In this document: one piece after another, positions 20,393-29,461 of the stretch
Position numbering within the stretch: the stretch's first letter is position 1
Layout: every line of letters begins with the position of its first letter
NCBI RefSeq assembly: GCF_000410515.1
Contig: NC_021500.1
Location: 3,038,001-3,102,000 of the forward strand
Origin: Enterobacter sp. R4-368
Lineage (GTDB): Bacteria; Pseudomonadota; Gammaproteobacteria; Enterobacterales; Enterobacteriaceae
Length of the DNA: 64,000 nt
Reading direction: 5' to 3'
Program-made: the position numbers and the translations under genes
Notes under the pieces: model-generated
What the model was told of the DNA's origin: nothing
Seen by the model: the letters and a program-made list of their open reading frames with translations, nothing else
Database searches by the model: none

Positions 20393-21024
20393 TCAGTCGA
20401 TTTTTCCGTTGTCTTGCGAACTTCCCGGTACCAGCGCGGGTGATGTTTCTTCGCCCACGAACTGGTAACCCAGCCTTCCACCATTGCGGTTATCGTGCCT
20501 TTTACCCACAGGGCGGCGTAAATGTGCACCATAATAACCACAATTAACGCGACCGCGGCAAATGAATGCACCATCAACGCTAATCGGATCACCGGAATGG
20601 GAAACGCTGGCGCGAAGTAAGGGCGCCAGATAACCACGCCGCTTACCAGTAGCAACACCAGGAAAATAATCGCCGCCCAGAAAACACATTTCTGACCGAA
20701 ATTATAGCGCCCGGTGTCACCCACTTCCTCATTGACGACGATCTTACGAATATTCTTCGCCCAAAAGATATCATCCCTATTGATGAGGTTATGGTGCCAG
20801 TAGCGGAAAAACATGATTATAAACGACGCGAACATCACCACGCCGACAAACGGATGGAGAATGCGCGCCAGCTGCGGCGTACCCAGAATCCCCATCAACC
20901 AGTTGAAGGAGGGGAAGAAAAACCCCAGCCCGCTCACCGCCGCCAGCACGAAGCAGAAGGCGGTGACCCAGTGGTTGATGCGCTCTGGCGCCGTGTAGCG
21001 CACGATGGTGTCACGTTTTTTCAT
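20389..21024 (-). CDS. fdoI: Formate dehydrogenase-O cytochrome b556 subunit
   Basis: Membrane gamma subunit that receives electrons from FdoH and reduces quinone through two b-type haems. 211 residues as in E. coli. Four hydrophobic helices are visible (about 17-37, 53-73, 113-133, 150-172); His residues in WVTAFCF-flanking INHWV, HPFVGV, and [20 protein letters not shown] are the expected haem ligands. Overlaps fdoH and fdhE by four bases each. Confidence 0.97.
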   Translation of the reverse strand: MKKRDTIVRYTAPERINHWVTAFCFVLAAVSGLGFFFPSFNWLMGILGTPQLARILHPFVGVVMFASFIIMFFRYWHHNLINRDDIFWAKNIRKIVVNEEVGDTGRYNFGQKCVFWAAIIFLVLLLVSGVVIWRPYFAPAFPIPVIRLALMVHSFAAVALIVVIMVHIYAALWVKGTITAMVEGWVTSSWAKKHHPRWYREVRKTTEKSTE

Positions 21025-21923
21025 TTGCGCACCTCGTCTTTCTCTTCATGCAGATTATCGTCTTCCTCTTCTGCGCGGTTCGGACCGACACCGACATAGT
21101 GGAAGATGCTGGCAGCGAAGGTCGCGGCAAAGCCGACCGCCGCAAGAGGTTTCCAGATACCTTTCCAGAACTTCACGGTAGAGCTGATTTCCGGGTTCTC
21201 CGGCAGACCGTGATACAGATTCGGCTTGTCGGCATGATGCAGCACATACATCACGTGCGTACCGCCAACGCCTGCCGGATCGTACAGGCCCGCGTTGTCG
21301 TAACCACGGGTTTTCAGTTCCGCCACGCGCTCGCCGGCCAGCGTTTTCATATCCTCTTTAGAGCCAAAGTGGATAGCGCCGGTCGGGCAGGTTTTCACAC
21401 ACGCCGGTTCCTGGCCCACGGTCACGCGGTCAACACACAGCGTACATTTGTAGACGCGGTTGTCTTCCGGGTTCATGCGCGGCACGTCGAACGGACAGCC
21501 GGCGATGCAGTAACCGCAGCCGATGCACTGTTCGGACTGGAAGTCGACAATGCCGTTGGCATACTGAATGATAGCCCCTTCTGACGGGCATGCTTTCAGA
21601 CAGCCAGGATCGGCGCAGTGCATGCAGCCATCTTTACGGATCAGCCACTCCAGTTTGTCGTTCTGTTCCACTTCCGAGAAGCGCATGACCGTCCACGATT
21701 TGGCGGTCAAATCCGCCGGGTTGTCGTACACCCCGACGTTATGCCCCACCTCATCACGAATGTCGTTCCACTCGGAACAGGCCACCTGACAGGCTTTACA
21801 GCCAATACAGGTGGTGACGTCGATAAGCTTCGCCACTTCCTGCTGGTGATCCCGCGCCTGCGGCGCGGGAGTGAAGCCATTAGTCGCGGAACGACGGATG
21901 ATGTCTTGCGATTGATAAGCCAT
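21021..21923 (-). CDS. fdoH: Formate dehydrogenase-O iron-sulfur subunit
   Basis: Beta subunit carrying four [4Fe-4S] clusters between FdoG and FdoI. 300 residues as in E. coli. Ferredoxin-type cysteine clusters are seen: [37 protein letters not shown] and CTLCVDR...CVKTCP. A C-terminal hydrophobic anchor lies at about 255-275 ([20 protein letters not shown]). Twelve bases separate it from fdoG. Confidence 0.98.
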   Translation of the reverse strand: MAYQSQDIIRRSATNGFTPAPQARDHQQEVAKLIDVTTCIGCKACQVACSEWNDIRDEVGHNVGVYDNPADLTAKSWTVMRFSEVEQNDKLEWLIRKDGCMHCADPGCLKACPSEGAIIQYANGIVDFQSEQCIGCGYCIAGCPFDVPRMNPEDNRVYKCTLCVDRVTVGQEPACVKTCPTGAIHFGSKEDMKTLAGERVAELKTRGYDNAGLYDPAGVGGTHVMYVLHHADKPNLYHGLPENPEISSTVKFWKGIWKPLAAVGFAATFAASIFHYVGVGPNRAEEEDDNLHEEKDEVRK

Positions 21924-21935
21924 AAGTCGTCTCCG

Positions 21936-24900
21936 TTACACCTTTTCCACATTCACCAGGAACGCCTTAAACTCCGGCGTTTGGGTGTTCGCATCGCCGA
22001 CAAACGGCGTTAACGTATTGGCGATAAAGCCTTTCTTCGCCACACCTTCATAACCCCAGTGGATAGGAATACCGATGGTATCGACTTCCTTACCGTGCAC
22101 GTTGAGCGTGCGAATACGTTTGGTCACCACCGCCTTGGCTTTGATATAGCCACGGTTGGAGGAGACGCGCACCGTATCGCCCTGCGTGATGCCCAGCTTG
22201 TTCGCCAGTTTCTCGCCAATTTCCACAAACTGCTCCGGCTGCGCGATTGCGTTAAGCAGCGCGTGCTTGGTCCAGTAGTGGAAGTGCTCGGTTAAACGGT
22301 AAGTGGTACCGACATACGGGAACTTATCCGCTTTACCCATCGCTTCCAGATCGCCTTTAAACACGCGGGCGGCGGGGTTGGAAACCACTTTCGGGTGCAG
22401 CGGGTTGGTGCCCAGCGGCGTTTCAAACGGCTCGTAATGTTCCGGGAACGGCCCTTCTGCCATCTTATCGAGCGCAAACAGGCGGCCCATGCCTTCCTGC
22501 TGCATGATAAACGGCCCAACATTGCTGCCAGGTGCGGCAGCGCTGTAGTCCGGAATATCCACCCCGCCCCATTTCGCACCGTCCCATTTCAGCAACTGAC
22601 GCTTCGGATCCCACGGGTTGCCCTGCGGATCAGCGGAGGCGCGGTTATAGAGAATGCGGCGGTTAAGCGGCCATGCCCATGCCCAGCCCAGCGTATTGCC
22701 GAGGCGCGATGGGTCGGCGTTATCGCGGTTCGCCATCTGGTTGCCTTTCGGCGTCCAGCTCCCGGCGAAAATCCAGCAACCGCTTGCGGTGGTGCCGTCA
22801 TCGCGCAGGTGAGCGAAGGTGCTCAGTTGCTCGCCTTTCTTCGCCAGCACGGTGCCGGTTGCCGGATCGATAATATCCGCCAGCGCTTTACCGTTGCTTT
22901 CCATGGCCACTTCTTCCGGCGACGGGTTTTCCGGCGTCGAGTAGTTCCAGGTCATGTTCAGCACCTGTTCCGGGTTGGCGCCGCCTTCTGCCGCGTACAT
23001 TTTACGCATGCGCAGGAAGATGCCCGCCAGGATCTCGCCGTCGTTCAGCGCATCGCCCGGGGCGTCCGCGCCTTTCCAGTGCCACTGCAACCAGCGACCC
23101 GAGTTAACGATAGAACCGTTCTCTTCCGCGAAGCAGGTCGATGGTAGACGGAACACCTCGGTCTGAATTTTCGACGGATCGACGTCGTTAAATTCGCCGT
23201 GGTTCTGCCAGAAATTCGAGGTTTCGGTATTGAGCGGGTCAATGGTCACCAGGAACTTCAGTTTCGACAGTGAGGCGACAACTTTATTTTTGTTCGGGAA
23301 CGACGCTACCGGGTTAAAGCCCTGGCAGATATAGCCGTTGACCTTGCCCTGGTTCATCATGTCGAAGTACTGCAGGACGTCGTAACCCTTGTCCCACTTC
23401 GGCAGCCAGTCAAAGCCCCAGCTATTTTCCGCTGTCGCTTTGTCGCCAAAGAAGGATTTCATCATCGAAACGAAGAATTTCGGGTAGTTGCCCCAGTAGT
23501 TCACCTGGCCTTCCAGCAACGGTTTTGGCGTATTGGCGGTCAGATAGGTCTGGAGATCGGTCTGTTTTTCATTTGGCAGCGTCATATAGCCCGGCAGGCT
23601 TTGTGACAGCAGGCCAAGATCCGTCAGCCCCTGAATGTTGGAGTGGCCGCGCAGGGCGTTCACGCCGCCGCCTGCCATCCCCATATTGCCCAGCAGCAGC
23701 TGAATCATCGCCATGGTGCGGATGTTCTGCGCGCCAACGGAGTGCTGCGTCCAGCCAAGTGCATACAGGAACGACGCGGTTTTATCACGGGCGCTGGTTT
23801 CGGCGATGTATTCACACACCTTCAGGAAATCCGCTTTTGGCGTCCCGCAGATGTCTTCCACCACGTCCGGCGTATAGCGGGAGACGTGCGCTTTCAGCAG
23901 GTTCCATACGCAACGCGGATGGGTGAGCGTGGTATCGCGTTTGGCGAAACCTTTCTCATCCAGTTCGTAGTTCCAGCTGGTTTTGTCGTATTTACGTTTT
24001 TCCGCGTCATAGCCGGTGAACAGGCCATCTTCGAAGCCAAAATCTTCACGCACGATAAGCGTGGCGTTGGTATAGGCCTCGGTGTATTCGCGCTGATATT
24101 TTTCGTTGGTCATCAGGTACAGCAACACGCCTGACAGGAAGGCGATGTCAGTACCGGAACGAATCGGCGCATAGAAATCCGCAACAGAGGCGGTACGCGT
24201 AAAGCGCGGATCGATAACAATCAGCTTCGCGCCATTGTGGATCTTGGCTTCCATCGCCCAGCGGAATCCCACCGGATGCGCTTCTGCCGCGTTCCCCCCC
24301 ATCACAACGATAAGGTTGGCGTTTTTCATGTCGACCCAGTGGTTGGTCATCGCACCGCGACCAAAAGATGGAGCAAGACTTGCTACCGTTGGTCCGTGTC
24401 AGACACGCGCCTGGTTGTCGACGGCTAACATGCCGAGTGCGCGGGTGAATTTTTGCGTTAAATAGCCGGTTTCATTACTGGATGCGGATGCGCACAGCAT
24501 CCCGGTGCTCAGCCAGCGGTTGACGGTCGTCCCTTCTGCGTTTTGCGCAATATAGTTGGCGTCACGATCCGCTTTCATTAATTTGGCGATGCGGGTAAAG
24601 GCTTCATCCCACGAAATTTGTTGCCACTTATCCGAGCCTGGTGCGCGGTATTCCGGGTATTTCAGGCGGCTTTCAGAGTGGATGAAATCCACCAGACCCG
24701 CGCCTTTCGGGCACAGCGCCCCACGGTTTACCGGATGATCGGGGTCACCCTCAATATGGAAGATTGACGCTTTGGCGTTTTTTGCTCCATCGCCGAGGCT
24801 GTACATCAACAGCCCACAGCCGACGGAACAATATGTGCAGGTATTCCGGGTTTCGCGGGTGCGCAGCAGCTTATACTGCCGTGTTTCCGCGAGCGCAACA

Positions 24901-24986
24901 CTCGGGGCAAAGCCCAGCGCCGCTGCCGTGGTTCCTGCCATACCGCCAGCGCAGATCTTAAAGAACTGCCTTCTGCTGACCTGCAT
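21936..24986 (-). CDS. fdoG: Formate dehydrogenase-O alpha subunit, selenoprotein
   Basis: Periplasmic-facing, molybdopterin-guanine-dinucleotide catalytic subunit for aerobic formate oxidation. 1016 residues, identical in length to E. coli, if the in-frame TGA at 24399-24401 is read as selenocysteine at residue 196 (DNQARV-U-HGPTVA). Start ATG 24986 (MQVSRRQFFK) has AGGAG six bases before it; an ATG at 25007 in frame is less likely. The twin-arginine signal SRRQFFK, the N-terminal [4Fe-4S] site CTYCSVGCG, and the C-terminal MoCo-dinucleotide-binding domain are present. Standard gene finders split this gene into two. The operon is fdoG-fdoH-fdoI-fdhE. Confidence 0.98.
24359..24401 (-). promoter_or_regulatory. 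SECIS element of fdoG
   Basis: Directly after the UGA the mRNA folds with outer arms GACCAA / TTGGTC and an apical AGCA-AGTCT-TGCT stem-loop, as in the E. coli fdnG/fdoG SECIS, which binds SelB. It lies within the coding sequence. Confidence 0.88.
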
Positions 24987-25044
24987 GGTTTGCTCCTGGT
25001 TCGACATTACTCTTATCGTTTTTTTCTTTGCGGTGCTTTTCGCA

Positions 25045-25210
25045 AAGGTTCAGAATTGCTGCTAATCCCTCATATCCTGGGGGATTAGCAACGAAGAATA
25101 CCACAATGTAGGTATGCTTATTCTGACGTGAAGGATTCAGAACTGCTGCTATTCCCTCTTTTCCCCAAGGGATATGCGCGGAGAATACCATAATGTCGAT
25201 ACGCTTGTTC
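25045..25210. repeat. Two-copy tandem repeat in fdoG-fdhD divergent region
   Basis: Two imperfect direct copies, 25045-25122 and 25131-25210, with a period of 86 bases and roughly three quarters identity by eye. Both contain AAGG(A)TTCAGAA, then CTGCT, a CCCTC block, GAGAATACCA/AGAATACCA, AATGT and end in GCTT-TTC. Copy 1 holds a perfect 9-bp inverted repeat GCTAATCCC / GGGATTAGC (25061-25069, 25081-25089); it is degenerate in copy 2. The region must contain the promoters of both operons. The function of the repeats is unknown. Confidence 0.8.
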
Positions 25211-25228
25211 GATAACGGTTAAGACAAA

Positions 25229-26065
25229 GTGAACGATTTGCAGACAAAAAAGCACAAAAATGCAACATCAGTCACAGGAGCCCGCGAGGTTAGCCTGTGG
25301 AAACGCATTGATTTGCAACATGCCGTGCCGGATACGCTGGCGGAGGAAGTGCCTGTCGCGCTGGTGTACAACGGCATTTCGCATGTGGTAATGATGGCGT
25401 CACCCAAGGATCTTGAACTCTTCGCGATCGGCTTCTCCTTATCCGAAGGGATTATCGAAAACGCATCAGACATTTATGGGATGGATGTGGTCCCCTCCTG
25501 CAACGGCCTTGAAGTGCAAATTGAGCTCTCCAGCCGCCGTTTTATGGGCTTAAAAGAGCGGCGACGCGCGCTGGCCGGGCGCACCGGTTGCGGCGTATGT
25601 GGTGTCGAGCAGCTTAATGACATTGGCAAGCCCATCGCGCCGCTGCCTTTTACCCAAACCTTTGATTTACAGGCGCTGGATGTCGGTCTGGCGCACTTAA
25701 CCGATTTTCAGCCTGTCGGGCAGCTCACCGGCTGCACGCACGCCGCCGCCTGGATGCTGCCATCCGGTGAGTTAGCGGGGGGGCATGAAGATGTCGGGCG
25801 TCATGTGGCGCTGGATAAGCTGCTTGGTCATCGCGCCCGTGAAGCGCAAGCCTGGGCGAGCGGTGCGGTGCTGGTTTCCAGCCGCGCCAGCTATGAGATG
25901 GTGCAAAAGTCGGCCATGTGCGGTGTCGAAATCCTGTTTGCCGTCTCCGCCGCCACAACGCTGGCAGTGGAAGTGGCGCAGCGCTGTAACCTGACGCTGG
26001 TGGGTTTTTGCAAGCCAGGCAGGGCAACAATCTATACCCATCCGCAGCGATTAATGGGTGTATAG
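25229..26065 (+). CDS. fdhD: FdhD sulfurtransferase for formate dehydrogenase
   Basis: Transfers sulfur from IscS to the molybdenum cofactor, which activates formate dehydrogenases. 278 residues (E. coli 277). The sulfur-carrying cysteines sit in GCGVCGVEQ (Cys121, Cys124). The core [21 protein letters not shown] and [16 protein letters not shown] blocks are conserved. The start is GTG at 25229; no ATG in this frame agrees with the family. Divergent from fdoG, with the tandem repeat between. Confidence 0.97.
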   Translation: MNDLQTKKHKNATSVTGAREVSLWKRIDLQHAVPDTLAEEVPVALVYNGISHVVMMASPKDLELFAIGFSLSEGIIENASDIYGMDVVPSCNGLEVQIELSSRRFMGLKERRRALAGRTGCGVCGVEQLNDIGKPIAPLPFTQTFDLQALDVGLAHLTDFQPVGQLTGCTHAAAWMLPSGELAGGHEDVGRHVALDKLLGHRAREAQAWASGAVLVSSRASYEMVQKSAMCGVEILFAVSAATTLAVEVAQRCNLTLVGFCKPGRATIYTHPQRLMGV

Positions 26066-26191
26066 ATTAGTCAAAAAAATTGAATGTTGAGAACAAATCC
26101 TTCCGCTTTTTGTTGTGAGCAAACAGGACTACTCTTTATTTCATCGAGGCACGGTGCCTCACTCCAACAAATTAACGTAAGGGTTTATATC

Positions 26192-26404
26192 ATGAAAAGC
26201 ATCAAAACTTTTGTCGCAGTTATCGCCCTGGCTACTTCTTTTGGTTCTTTCGCTGCCCAGTCCGTGACCGCAACTGATTTAACGCTGAGCGGTGCTGAAG
26301 CAAAAATTGCGGCACAGGCTCAACAGGCTGGCGCATCTTCTTACCAGATCACTGAAGCGTATACCGGCAACCAGGTTCACATGACCGCCGAACTGAACAA
26401 ATAA
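26192..26404 (+). CDS. DUF1471 (YhcN/BhsA/McbA family) periplasmic protein
   Basis: 70 residues from ATG 26192 with GTAAGGG upstream; the open frame extends further up but that part is not family-like. An N-terminal signal peptide (MKSIKTFVAVIALATSFGSFA) is followed by a single short DUF1471 domain ending HMTAELNK. Such proteins are secreted, stress-induced and tied to biofilm or surface properties; the specific paralogue cannot be named. Expressed alone, with a terminator straight after. Confidence 0.85.
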   Translation: MKSIKTFVAVIALATSFGSFAAQSVTATDLTLSGAEAKIAAQAQQAGASSYQITEAYTGNQVHMTAELNK

Positions 26405-26423
26405 GTCACGCTTCCCTGTCGAA

Positions 26424-26448
26424 AGAGCGCCTGCGGGCGCTTTTTTTA
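26424..26448 (+). terminator. Terminator after the DUF1471 gene
   Basis: AGAGCGCC, TGC, GGGCGCTTTTTTTA: a GC-rich stem with seven T, 20 bases past the stop. Confidence 0.88.
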
Positions 26449-26536
26449 TTTCTGCGATGGGATGATAGCGTATTATCGGGGATGTAGTTGTGTTCAGTAA
26501 TTACCCAAAGTGTTTTAAAAATATCCCTATATTATT

Positions 26537-26576
26537 GAAATGCCCGATGGCATATAAGAAATGTCGTCGGGCATTA
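26537..26576. terminator. Stem-loop downstream of the FlhE-like gene
   Basis: Arms AATGCCCGA and TCGGGCATT enclose about 19 bases, inside a 205-base AT-rich spacer between the DUF1471 terminator and the FlhE-like stop. Placement suits a terminator for the - strand gene, though the T-tract is poor. Confidence 0.45.
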
Positions 26577-26654
26577 TTATTATGGGTGAGTTAAATTCAC
26601 ATTCTTATTATTACAGTGCGTTATCAATAATAATATTACGCGGTAAGCGAATTA

Positions 26655-27077
26655 TTAATTATATGTGTAGTTAACAATAATCTGGCTTGACTGGCCATTG
26701 ACTGTCACCATTCTACCGGTGCCATTTACGCGGGCATATAAACTGAACGGTTGGTTCGGTGCGAGATTATAAGGTGTGAAGTCAATATTACCTGAACGTG
26801 CATCAGAAATATCCCTACAGTTGTTACCGTTGTTATAGCATAAATAAACCTGCATTCCAGCCGGGTAGGAACTGTAAGCCCAGGTGTAATAAACCATGCC
26901 AACTTTACCAGTTGAAGGTGTTCCGGCTGTAATCGGGAACGTCTTGTTATACCATTGGTTTTTTACTGAGATTGATGGTGCAAGCATTGAGCCGATGGAC
27001 GTGCCGCCCGTTGCAAATGCGCTTGAAGAGATAAACATTAAACCTGATAAAGCCAGCAGGATCGATTTCCGTTTCAT
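26655..27077 (-). CDS. FlhE-like periplasmic protein, isolated copy
   Basis: 140 residues with a cleavable signal peptide (cut after SSAFA, residue 22). The mature part resembles flagellar protein FlhE: the WAYSSYPAGMQVYLC segment and the C-terminal QSSQIIVNY match the FlhE pattern of a W-x-Y, PAG-x-x-V-x-LC and SNQVIVNY ending. Cys80 and Cys87 could form a disulfide (LCYNNGNNC). No flagellar genes are near; it stands alone in AT-rich DNA with divergent neighbours, so its role in flagella is doubtful. Family call is from motif reading only. An acquired gene is likely. Confidence 0.65.
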   Translation of the reverse strand: MKRKSILLALSGLMFISSSAFATGGTSIGSMLAPSISVKNQWYNKTFPITAGTPSTGKVGMVYYTWAYSSYPAGMQVYLCYNNGNNCRDISDARSGNIDFTPYNLAPNQPFSLYARVNGTGRMVTVNGQSSQIIVNYTYN

Positions 27078-27136
27078 TTAAAGCCTCATTAAAGAGTAAG
27101 CTAACTAATATCCATGATATTTAACTTAAATCATGG

Positions 27137-27182
27137 GAATTATTGAGTTGCCCTGCGTGAATACAAGGCAACTCAATAATTC
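27137..27182. repeat. Perfect 16-bp inverted repeat
   Basis: GAATTATTGAGTTGCC (27137-27152) is repeated exactly in reverse complement at 27167-27182, separated by 14 bases, then CTTATTT follows. It lies in the 400-base AT-rich region between the divergent FlhE-like gene and the exporter operon, which otherwise holds no gene. It could be a stray terminator reading rightward, an operator or a mobile-element end. Confidence 0.7.
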
Positions 27183-27480
27183 TTATTTGTCAGCCATAAT
27201 TTCCTTTTGCCCGTGGAAAACTAGATAATATATTTATTTTTGTCAACGTTTATTATTTAAATTAAGCGAGGCTTAATTGCTGTTTAATATTTAAATATCC
27301 GGGGTAAAGTATACGGAATACCTATCGGCGGATGTGGTTAATTCTTTAGGTGTCAATTTTGGTAGGTTTGGTTGAAATGAATCCATGGCAAAAAAGCTAA
27401 AGCTTTCGTTTTTCTGGCCGTTAATATTGATATGTAGTTCACACCATATCCGTGTTCTTCAGGATGAATTATTGGCAAAC

Positions 27481-28218
27481 ATGGAACGGTTGCACGACTC
27501 AGGGATAAGCGAAACTCACCACACGACATCTGGCGCTGACTTGATACGCCTGGATTCGGTGACCTATTCCTACGCCGCCGGTACAGCGCGGCAGACTATC
27601 CTGCACAACATTTCGTTATCTATCCCCGCCGGGCAAAGTTGCGCCATTGTTGGCGCGTCTGGCTCGGGGAAAAGCACACTGCTCAATCTGCTGGGATTGC
27701 TTGATACGCCCACTTCCGGGCGCGTGATGTTTCATGGCGAAGATATGTCCCGCTGTGGCGCAGACGCCCGCGCGACGGCGCGTAATCACATCATTGGTTT
27801 TGTCTTTCAGAGCTTCAATTTACTGCCCCGGCTTACCGCGCTGGACAATGTTGCTTTGCCGCTGCTCTACCGCGGCGTGCTGCGCCATGAGGCCCAGGAC
27901 GCTGCCCGCAAACAGCTTCAGCGCGTTGGTTTAAGCGATCGCGCGCATCACCGTCCTGCGGATTTATCCGGCGGGCAGCGCCAGCGTGTGGCCATTGCCC
28001 GAGCGCTGGTTGGTGAACCGGCTTTGCTGCTTGCCGACGAACCTACCGGTAATCTTGATAGCCAAAACGCTGCTGACATTATTGACTTGTTGCTGGCATT
28101 GAATCGCGACAGCGGCACCACGCTGGTGCTGGTAACGCATGACAATTCCATTGCCCGCCGCATGTCGCGCTGCATTCAGGTGGCTGACGGGCGGATCAGC
28201 GAGGCAATGCATGTCTGA
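27481..28218 (+). CDS. ABC exporter ATPase, MacB/LolD type
   Basis: 245 residues from ATG 27481 (MERLHDSG). Walker A GASGSGKST, Q-loop FVFQSFNLLPRLTA, signature LSGGQRQRVAIARAL, Walker B LLLADEPTGNLD and the H-loop VTHD are intact. The LADEPTGNLD form and the Q-loop sequence are typical of LolD/MacB-type ATPases that pair with FtsX-fold permeases. An ATG at 27385 in the same frame would add 32 atypical residues; neither start has a strong ribosome-binding site, so the start is uncertain. First gene of a four-gene operon; its stop overlaps the permease start by 8 bases. Confidence 0.9.
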   Translation: MERLHDSGISETHHTTSGADLIRLDSVTYSYAAGTARQTILHNISLSIPAGQSCAIVGASGSGKSTLLNLLGLLDTPTSGRVMFHGEDMSRCGADARATARNHIIGFVFQSFNLLPRLTALDNVALPLLYRGVLRHEAQDAARKQLQRVGLSDRAHHRPADLSGGQRQRVAIARALVGEPALLLADEPTGNLDSQNAADIIDLLLALNRDSGTTLVLVTHDNSIARRMSRCIQVADGRISEAMHV

Positions 28219-29461
28219 TCTTCGTCTGCCCACTGCAGTCCGCGTGTCTCAGCCTTCACGCTACGGAATGCCGTGGCTGCAACTTTTGCTGGAGTCGCTG
28301 GATAACCTGCGGCTGCTGGGTCGCCGCGCGGTGCTGGCGCTATTAGGTATCGCGGTGGGCTGCGCGGCGGTGGTGGCGTTGCTCAACATTGGCTACAACG
28401 CCGAACGTGAAGCGATGAGCATCTTTCGCGGTATGGGTAGTGAGCTGCTGGTGGCTAACATTCAGCAGCCTGTCGGTTCCGGCCGAAAACCACTGGTTGC
28501 GCCGGCCGATCTGGATATCGATACCTTGCATCAACGCATCCCGGAAATTGACGCCGCCTCTGCGCTCGTCCCCAGTAACACGCAAGCACGTCTTAATGGC
28601 CGAACGGCGGCGGCAACGCTGGTCGGAAGCGGCGCTGAACTGCCTTCTGTTCTGCGGTTGCAACTGGAACAGGGCCGCTTTTTGAGCCGCTTTGATGCGC
28701 AGAGCACCTACGCCGTTCTCGGAGCGAATGTCGCCGCACAATGGGCCCAGCCCGACCGCCCTGTACTACTCGGCGACCGCATCCAGATTGGCGGTTATCT
28801 CTTTGAGATAGTCGGTATTCTGCGCCCGCAAGGGCCAAACCCGATCATTCCGGTCTCCGTGGATGATGCCATTTTGCTGCCGATTACCGGTATGCGCCGG
28901 GTAATCAGTTTTCCGCAAATAACGGGCGTAGCGGTGCGCAGCCGCAGTGGTGAAGAACTTGATCGCATCGCGCCCCGGCTACAAGCGTGGCTCAGCGAAA
29001 AGATGCCCGGCTTCGAGGTCAATGTGCAGGTTCCTCAGCAGTTGCTGGAAGGCATTGAGCAGCAGTCGCGCCTGTTTTCCTGGTTGCTCGCCGGACTTGG
29101 CGGCATCTCGCTGTTGGTCGGCGGGGTGGGCGTGATGAATGTGATGGTGATGAATGTGTCGGAGCGTCGCCGGGAGATTGGTGTGCGCATGGCGCTGGGC
29201 GCGCGTCCGCGCGATATCGCGATGCTCTTTTTGCTGGAAGCGATTGTCTTAGCCACCGTTGGCGCGCTGCTTGGCGCGGCGGCGGGGTTGGCGGCGGCGT
29301 GGCTGTTTGTCTGGTTTTCCGGCTGGTCTGATTTTGCCTTATCCGCCGCTGCGTTGCCGCTGGGCATTGGCAGCGCCATTGTTATCGGGCTGTTTTTTGG
29401 CTTATCTCCCGCACTGGCGGCGTCCCGGCTGGAGCCGGTGGAGGCGCTGCGCGATGCGTAG
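28211..29461 (+). CDS. ABC exporter permease, MacB-like FtsX fold
   Basis: 416 residues. One N-terminal membrane helix (about 33-55), a large periplasmic MacB_PCD-type domain (about 60-280), then three C-terminal helices of the FtsX domain, starting GGISLLVGGVGVMNVMVMNV and including the conserved ERRREIGVRMALGARPRDI cytoplasmic loop. This topology marks mechanotransmission exporters that drive substrates from the periplasm through a TolC-type channel. The ATPase is a separate gene here, unlike E. coli MacB. ATG 28211 overlaps the ATPase stop as ATGTCTGA. Confidence 0.9.
   Translation: MSDLRLPTAVRVSQPSRYGMPWLQLLLESLDNLRLLGRRAVLALLGIAVGCAAVVALLNIGYNAEREAMSIFRGMGSELLVANIQQPVGSGRKPLVAPADLDIDTLHQRIPEIDAASALVPSNTQARLNGRTAAATLVGSGAELPSVLRLQLEQGRFLSRFDAQSTYAVLGANVAAQWAQPDRPVLLGDRIQIGGYLFEIVGILRPQGPNPIIPVSVDDAILLPITGMRRVISFPQITGVAVRSRSGEELDRIAPRLQAWLSEKMPGFEVNVQVPQQLLEGIEQQSRLFSWLLAGLGGISLLVGGVGVMNVMVMNVSERRREIGVRMALGARPRDIAMLFLLEAIVLATVGALLGAAAGLAAAWLFVWFSGWSDFALSAAALPLGIGSAIVIGLFFGLSPALAASRLEPVEALRDA

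Noticed and set aside
22395..23147. 250-codon open frame antisense to fdoG
   Set aside because: Arg/Cys-rich translation without domains; shadow of fdoG coding bias.
24399..24401. fdoG interrupted by a nonsense mutation
   Set aside because: The TGA is at the known selenocysteine position and is followed by a SECIS, so the gene is intact.
24958..25191. Repeated-peptide ORF on the - strand upstream of fdoG
   Set aside because: Its internal repeat simply reflects the DNA tandem repeat in one frame; no ribosome-binding site and it runs into the fdoG start.
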